From Welwitschia mirabilis (lineage: Eukaryota > Gnetophyta > Gnetopsida > Welwitschiales): a stretch of 64,000 nt of DNA. Where the stretch lies: positions 151,338,348-151,402,347 of the forward strand of contig JBOZIK010000001.1 of NCBI GenBank assembly GCA_051453625.1. The letters are read 5' to 3'. Below the pieces are notes generated by a model, which saw only the letters and a program-made list of their open reading frames with translations, ran no database searches and had not been told where the DNA came from. Position 1 is the stretch's first letter; every line of letters starts with the position of its first letter. The position numbers and the translations under genes were made by a program. Below are positions 57,601-64,000 of the stretch, piece after piece.

Positions 57601-59420
57601 TAGGAGTAAGGAAAGAAGAAGGAGGATGTTTAAGATCTATAGGGAAATAGACATCTAAAGATATAAAGATGGATCTGACTATCATATTTCCCTAGACACT
57701 TATCTCTTTAGGAATGTCTATATTCACACTTTACTAAATCGAATAACATGCTAGTGCATGTCGACCATCTGGTCCTTGATGTGTTGTAATCTCCTCTCAA
57801 TAGATAAGATTTTTTCTCAAATATGTACTATCTCTAATTAAGAGTTTATGTCCTCTACTCAAGTACCTATATCATTTGATCAAGTGCTTATATCCTTTAA
57901 TTAATGTGTGGATACCTCTACCTACAAAACCTCTAACAGTCTTGGCGGTTTCAGCCAAGAGAGCTTAAATCTGCTTAAAAGTAGCTCCAACCATAGGTTT
58001 TTGTACCATTGTAAATAGTGAGCAGATGTCTTAATGTATGATAAATGTTACTCATCCATGAGATTTGGTATCACAAACCATTTAAATAATGTTGAGAGGA
58101 GGCAAGAATAACCATGTATCTAAAGCTGTCATGCCTCTATTATGGATCTAAGTCTTCTCTAGATAAAAGTAGAAAGATTCATCTGTTTGCCCTATCTAAA
58201 AGCTACCAAAATCTGTAAGTGTACTACCATGGTGTGACTGTCATAGAAAAATGAGCTGATATTATAAATCAATCCTTTATGTAAAACTCTGTATGCAAAA
58301 ATCAGCTAAGAAACATTTTTTCCTTGTTGATCAGTAGTCAGATTAGTTTTCATATCCAAAATGGTGTCATATGCTTGATGCTCCTTAGTCCCACTAGTTA
58401 AGTGTATGTGTATAATATCAAACCAACCAAGATTTATAATGACTACAATATGGGATGGAAGAATGGCTATCTCGTAATCTTGTATGAATGCCATAATCAT
58501 ATCCTATAGCTGACCCCGATTATCTAGTCACCTCTTAATGTACATGGTGTTATGAAACGCCCTCATCTCTAACATATAATATGAAACATATGCATCTATA
58601 ATTCATTAAAGCCATAAATTAGTTAGTATATGGTCAACATTTGGCTTGATAAGACTCTTGAAATCATCAAAAAATCACTCAACATGGATGCTAGTAGTCT
58701 ATATAATTAAGAAACAACCGTGTGAAGGTGATGAATGTGTAGGTTTCATACACTCTACCTATGACTTAACTAGAGTATCTACCTTCTACTCTAATACCTT
58801 GGCCTCAAAATCAACCTATACAAGGCCTACTCAATAAAAAATACAAAATCGTCATGTAAAAATAGAAAGATATATAAAAAATGTTACATGGATGTGTAAT
58901 AAAGAACCTTAAAATTAATTTAAAAACTATGAAAAATACTAAAAATATGTTCTGTTCCTCCTTAAAAAGTTCAATGCCTATAAAATTATATAAAGTAAGA
59001 GAAAAAATGAGAAATACACAAAAAATGCAAAAAGTTATAATTTTTAGTGGACACCGCATGAAGTGAAAATTTAAAGTACCCCAATAAAAAATCTAATCTC
59101 GAATAGTTATAGAATACATCAAACTGATAAATTTCACTTAAATAACCACTACGTTTTAACCTATATTTACAACAAAATTCATGTAAAAAATGGAAATTTG
59201 AAAATACCTCGTAAAGTACAAATATGCTTATAACTCGAAAAATACACAGTGAAATTCAAATCCATAAGTCCCAAATCAAAGAGCACAAACAACTAAGAGA
59301 TATACATGAAAAATACATGTAAAAATAATAAAAAATGGGAGAAAAAGATGAGATAGAAGAGGATAGAGAAACATACCTCATTTTTAAAAATTTACTAAGA
59401 TGTAGTAAATCTAGTTATAA
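57601..59420 (-). pseudogene. 3' ORF of G4 (best copy; Athila env-position type)
   Basis: Minus strand from about 59420: a hydrophobic, Phe-rich segment (59059-58814, including FFIVFK / FYISFYFYM) leads into charged sequence. Then come MIMAFIQDYEIAILPSHIVV (from 58500), WFDIIHIHLTSGTKEHQAYD and ILDMKTNLTTDQQGKNVS (64 codons without a stop), and later HKGLIYNISSFFYDSHTM, MNLSTFI and LLSTLFKWFVIP (58290-58100). The later pattern resembles the plant retrotransposon domain with an initial ILIYAIVTGxxINxGxxI part followed by a FPxLIxxLCxxxGV box. Position after integrase and before the 3' LTR is that of Athila env-like ORFs. No convincing signal peptide or fusion peptide is seen, so an envelope role is not claimed. 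Confidence 0.5.
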
Positions 59421-60895
59421 AATCTAGCAGGCCAAGATCCAGAATGCTAGTATAGGCTAGAGGGATCATTGTTTTATCACACTACCATCTAGTCACATTA
59501 TGTAGATAATAGCCCTACAATGATCTCAAAAAAATCAGATAATTATTCACCTAGTGTTGTCTAGATAACCAGGTGGACAACAAGATATGAAAAGTTTTTT
59601 AAAAAGAAAAATATTAGCCAAGAAGCTTAGGCTCAGATAGGATCGTGTTAGTAGCAGTTCTAAAGAAAAAAACTTAGAAAGACAAAAAAAACCAATAGAA
59701 AATCAAGAAAAACAAAGGAAAAAGGAGAAACACACAAGAAAGGAAAAACTATGACTAATGAAAACAAACTATCTAGGTTGAAAACCTAAAAAACAAACTA
59801 CATGAATGTGCCTAAATAGAAAGGGAAATCATGGCAAACTCAAAAGTCTATAAGCTACAAGGGAACTCATAAAAATTAATAATTGAAAAGATGTTCTTTT
59901 TAAGTTTTCAAATGCTTATTAAAAATTGATTTAACATGAAAGAATAATAAGGAACTACTAAATGATTAAGATCCTATGAAAGAATGAGAAAATTCATAAA
60001 TAACTTTAAAATTACAAACTCAAAAAAAATTGAAGAAATACAAAGTGAAAATTAACACAAGGAACAAGCAAAAGATTGTTTACCTATCCTAAGTACTAAC
60101 CTAGAAAACTTTCAAGAAAGATATCATAAGTTACCTGAGTAACTATGTATGATAAAATGTATATACTTTATAAAGTTCACTAAAAAAGGCATTGGTTATA
60201 ATGATAGTTAAATCTTCAGGTGCATAAAACAATAAATGTCAAAATCAAAAGGTACTTAGAAATAAACTCACCTACTCTTATCCCATAAACACATCTAAAT
60301 ATTTAAAAGTGAAATAACCAAATAGGAATACAAGAGTCTAGGAAACAAGTAATGCCTCTAATGATACTAGGAATACCACTAACTCCTATTCTCAAAGTTT
60401 TTTTTCTTTTTTTTTTTTGTTGCCATGACAAAAGGATTGCAACCACTATTAGAGAAGTAGCAAACCCATGAAGCATAGCCAACTGATCCCCTAGTGGAGC
60501 TTTCATAGCTATCAATACTTTCAAAGGTTACTTTTAGAAATATTTACCCCAATGTAGTATAACATCATGGTGATCATGTTTTTTTCTTTGAAGCATAAAA
60601 TATAATGGCTTATGGTCTTTTTATTTTTCTTTTTTCCTTTTCTTTTGAATAAATTCCTACATAATTACATATTCAAAAATAGGAAGGTGAATAAGTAAGA
60701 TAAAAGATAGAAAAGAACACTCTCAAACAATACAAAACCTTAATACCATTGAAAAAATACAATAAAATAAGGTATTTTCTTTCAAATTAAGTCCATAGAT
60801 ATGGGAATGTTTCAAGATTAGGTTAATCTAATCTTACCCTTTTAAATTCCCTATCATAAAACTTTGTAAAGTAATACACAAGCTAAGATTAAAAG
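59421..60895 (-). other. 3' spacer of G4, with the empty chromovirus target site
   Basis: Non-coding. TACCTATCCTAAGTACTAACC at 60081-60101 is uninterrupted here; in G3 the same site is split by chromovirus T. A T-rich pyrimidine tract lies at 60616-60646 beside the conserved ATCATGGTGATCATGTT block. Palindrome relics occur near 59505 and 59560. Confidence 0.75.
60616..60646 (+). repeat. Pyrimidine tract (internal purine tract of G4)
   Basis: CTTTTTATTTTTCTTTTTTC and neighbours. Same location as the tracts in the four sister copies, unexpanded. Confidence 0.8.
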
Positions 60896-63850
60896 ATGAT
60901 CAGGTAATATCATAATATTAACCAAAGGAGTAGGCTAAGAAAGAACTCAGACAATAATAGGAAGAAAGTACTCCTTATTTAGGGAAATCTCTAAAAAAAG
61001 TGCTTCTACCATGTTTATAATTACATCTAAAGATCCTTCATATAATTTTGACTATTGCCTATTAATCTTATGAATTTATCTAATCTCTAAGTCTAAAATC
61101 TCAACTGAGCCATTAAGATGCACTTTCTCTATAAGGTAAGGACCTAACCATTTAAAGGTTAACTTATTATTCAAAACATGAACTTTAGTGTTGTATAATA
61201 AGACAATTTGACTGGGTTTAAACTTTTTGTAAAAAATCTTTTTATCATGTTTGAACTTTGCTTAGACTTTATGGATTAATTGAAGATGTAGAGCATGAGT
61301 TCTTTTTTCATTAATATGATCTAATTAGATTAATTTATATTTATAGTTTTTATAAAAATTTACAAGATTAAGTTGATGAAATGCAAGACAAGAATTACAA
61401 CAACAGTTAATATACAAACTTTATGGTATACAAGTTTGTAAGGTNNNNNNNNNNATAGTAAGAACAAAGTACATTATTAAGTTTTAAAGTCTAAGACTTT
61501 TTATTAATAAAGACAAGTTTTTGTAGCATTTTCTTTATTTTTCTATTAGCATTTTTTAGCCTGTTCATTAGTTTGAGAATGATAAGTAAAAGCTACTCTA
61601 TGTTAGATACCAATGGATAAAAGAAGTTTCTTAAAAATATAATTCTTAAAATAAGTACCCTGATCACTAATGATAACTCTAAAAAAATCGAATCTCTAAA
61701 AGATATAAGTACTAAGAAAATGACAAATAGTTCAAATAGCATTCAAAGAAGTAGGTATGTCTTCAACCCATTTAGTTACATAATCCATAGCCAATAAAAT
61801 ATAATGCTTATTAGAAAAAGGTGGATGAATAAGTCTTATGAAATTAATAACCTAACAATCAAAAGGCTTACACTCAAGATTAGGTATAAGGGGTATTCCT
61901 ATGAAGAAATAAGGCTATCATAATGCTAACAAGGATTACACCTTCTAGCAAAATCAAAAGAATCATAAAAAAGAGAAGGACAATAAAAACTAAAATGGAG
62001 CATTTTCATTGTTGTTTTATCTCCTCAAAAATTTCCACAGATACTACCATAACAAAGAGAGAGGATTTTAGGTATTTCCTAATCAGGCACACATTTTCTC
62101 ATGATTTGGTCTTTACACTTGTGATACAAATGTAGCTTTATCCACTCATAGTCATCTAACCTATGGAGAAAAGATTTGTATTAATTATAGGTCTAATGTT
62201 GTAATGTTTTCATAGTCACAAAATAGTTAACAAACTCTACATACTAAGTTAGAGGACAAAAAGAAGAAATAGTAAAAAGCTACTCATTAGGAAATGAATC
62301 ATCAATGATATAATCATATGGAATAGAAGGAAATTGTGATAAGTGATCAATAATACAGTTATGCTTCCCTGATTTATCTATGATGGTCAAGTTAAACTAT
62401 TGCATAAGAAGGATCCATCTAATTAAACATGAACTAGAATCTTTCTTTATCATGAGGTAAAGAATGACAGGATTATTGATGTAAACATTTGTATAAAATC
62501 TAAAATATAATGTTTAAGAGAATAAAGGTAAAATATAATGGTAGCATCTCTTTATTTGTAGCAGTATAGTTCATTTGAGCTATAGACAAGGATTTTTTAT
62601 GATATGATATAACTTTAAAATCATTCTTATATTTCTAATAAGGAATCCCACCTGTGGCAAAATTACTTACATTGTACATAAGTTCAAAATCTAGTTCCCA
62701 ATTAGATACCATTATTATAGAAGCATAAGAAAGTTTACATTTAAGCCTATTGAAATCAAGTTAAGAAGATTTATTCTCTTCAAATTTGGCTTCTTTTTCT
62801 ACAAATGAGTGAAGGGGTTTACAAATATTAGCATAATCATAAATGAACCAATGGTAAATGCCAAAATCACCAAAAAAAGAATTAACCTATTTAACATTTT
62901 TAGGGGGAACTTAAGTTTTTAATAATATCAATTTTATAAGCATCCATCCTCATCTCCTCTTTTAAAATATGGTGACCTAAAACAATTCCAATTTTTCTAT
63001 AAGAAATGGACTCTTTTTCCAATTCAAGTTTAGGATATTAGAAACGTAATGGACTAAGGCTTTCACCAATCGATCTAAAATTTGGTCAAATTTTTCAACA
63101 TAAATATAGAAGTCATCCCTAAAAATCTCAATGGAATGCTTAAGCATATCATAAAAGATACCCATCATAGCATACCGAAAAGTACTAGAAGCATTAAAAA
63201 TTCTAAAAGACACGCCTCTTAAAGTATAAGTACCTAGAGGAGAAGTAAATGTGATTTTGACTTGGTACTTACTAGCAATGTAAACCTGGCTGTAACTCTA
63301 TATCCATCAAGAAAATAGTGAAATGCATGACCCTGAATCATATTAAGAATCTAATCAAGAAAGGGCAAAGGATAATGGTCTTTTTTAATTACTTCATTAA
63401 GTTTTCTAAATTCTATGCACATTATCCATTTCCCATTCTTTTTAAGAACTATCATCAAGGGACTAATCCATTCACTATTAGTAATTAAATAAATGATTTC
63501 AACATCCATTAATTTTATGATTTCATATTGTACAATTTATGTAAGGGTTATATTAAGTTTATGTTAGGGTTGCCTCATAAGTTTGGCATTTTCTTTAAGG
63601 TAGATTTGATGTTACATAATGAAAGTGAGTATCGTTATCAAATTATTATGGGATCAAGAAAATACATTTACCTTAGATTGCAAAAGAGAGGTAAGACTCG
63701 ATTCTTATTAAGGGATAAGATTTTATTGATAATCAACCATTTGTTCAAATCACAATTCAAGAAAAGGTATTTTAGTCCATTATCAAAAAGGTTTTAAGTT
63801 CAAATTTAAGCTCATATTTTTATTGTCTATAAAATTTTTAGGATAGTAGA
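60896..63850 (-). pseudogene. Gypsy pol of G4: RT, RNase H, integrase (best preserved)
   Basis: Minus strand. RT opens NSEWISPLMIVLKKNGKW, MCIEFRKLNEVIKKDHYPLP (63480-63365) and HAFHYFLDGY with the first catalytic Asp. After one frameshift it gives YSQVYIASKYQVKITF and an uninterrupted 78-residue stretch from 63213 with FNASSTF, IEIFRDDFYIYVEKF and LNWKKSPFLIEKLEL. The catalytic FMDD box reads FRDD. RNase H ends with RWILLMQ and IDKSGKHNCIIDHLSQFPS (about 62400-62300). Integrase has a CNPC zinc-binding part (RRCNPC, about 61940), YHSQTNEQAKNANRKIKKML (about 61590-61530) and a tail with VLLYNTKVHVLNNKL and LGPYLIEKVHLNGSVEI (about 61200-61100). Few stops, but frameshifts make it inactive. Athila/Tat clade by wording. 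Confidence 0.9.
61445..61454. other. Assembly gap (10 N)
   Basis: Short N run within the integrase of G4. Confidence 0.99.
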
Positions 63851-64000
63851 CTATTATCTTAGACTATCATTTAGACATTAGTAGTAAACAACCACCCTCA
63901 AAAAAAGAAATCTTGAGTCTGCTAAATTTTTGAACTTCTACATATTTAAAAAACTTAGACTCTCTACTCTCCAAATCAGAAAATTTAATTGTTAGATTAC
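63851..64000 (-). other. Window edge: protease-RT linker of G4
   Basis: Weak minus-strand similarity to the linker ahead of RT (ELKFKLKTF near 63805, family ELKPLPxxL). The protease would lie beyond the window. Confidence 0.4.

Larger units (their letters stand above)
55144..64000 (-). mobile_element. Gypsy element G4 (Athila/Tat type), 5' part beyond window
   Basis: Minus-strand order from the window edge: protease-RT linker, RT, RNase H, integrase, 3' region with pyrimidine/purine tract, 3' ORF, gap, polypurine tract, LTR. This is the most complete 3' half of the family in the window and serves as reference for the others. Confidence 0.8.

Noticed and set aside
56540-57685. 381-codon minus-strand frame across the 996-N gap
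   Set aside because: Only about 50 real codons, which do not match the frame of the 3' ORF.
57601-59420. Retroviral-type envelope protein in the 3' ORF
   Set aside because: The position fits, but no clear signal peptide, cleavage site or fusion peptide is visible. Kept as an ORF of unknown function.
1-64000. CRISPR array, prophage, bacterial operon, tRNA or rRNA genes
   Set aside because: No regularly spaced identical repeats with unique spacers, no ribosome-binding-site-led dense genes, and no tRNA cloverleaf or rRNA blocks were seen. tRNA-like matches are only the PBS sites of retrotransposons.

Overview
The window looks like repeat-dense, heterochromatin-type DNA from a flowering plant. 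It is very AT-rich, almost free of CpG, and filled with decayed LTR retrotransposons of three plant lineages. I found no intact protein-coding gene, no tRNA or rRNA gene, no CRISPR array and no bacterial-style operon. The species cannot be named from the sequence. Stop codons inside the old reading frames, and mismatches in recognisable sites, fit long-term C-to-T / G-to-A decay, as expected of methylated plant repeats. Eleven runs of N break the sequence. For reference below: G-elements are one Ty3/gypsy family of the Athila/Tat (OTA) type, T is a chromovirus, and C and S are Ty1/copia.

Region by region. 1-241 is the end of a copia RNase H (minus). 1000-4676 is the 3' end of a plus-strand G-element (GA): integrase C-terminus, non-coding region, polypurine tract (PPT) and LTR. 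4900-7090 is a plus-strand Sirevirus-like copia 3' end (S). 7100-11292 is the 5' part of a minus G-element (G1). 12116-16728 is a minus copia element (C2). A small CpG-richer insertion (16729-16980) separates C2 from G2. G2 (16981-25980, minus) has two LTRs, a primer-binding site (PBS), the gag end and the integrase end, but most of pol is missing. G3 (25981-56234, minus) is interrupted by chromovirus T (29972-49696). T carries within it a plus-strand G-element with three LTR pieces (GB, 34141-41818) and two adjoining fragments of ordinary plant genes: a RING-H2 ubiquitin-ligase pseudogene (about 42500-42835) and a PPR-protein pseudogene (42851-45740). G4 (55144 to the window end, minus) has the best-preserved pol.

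How the parts relate. G4, G3 and G2 lie head-to-tail in one orientation. G4 and G3 share one LTR, and the G3 and G2 LTRs touch directly. This suggests array growth by recombination between LTRs, although nested insertion is also possible. The empty site preserved in G4 (about 60081-60101) shows where T landed in G3. GB is the same family as G3 and sits inside T, so the family probably moved both before and after T arrived.

The points most worth a second look are: the nested G3/T/GB stack with its empty-site copy; a recurrent palindrome centred on CTAG that looks like a CpG-rich palindrome after deamination; a PBS whose every mismatch is a transition; a RING domain whose zinc ligands were lost mostly to Tyr and Phe; a 27-bp repeat on both sides of a 551-N gap that suggests the gap may not be real; and an element-borne purine tract that has become a microsatellite at two assembly gaps.
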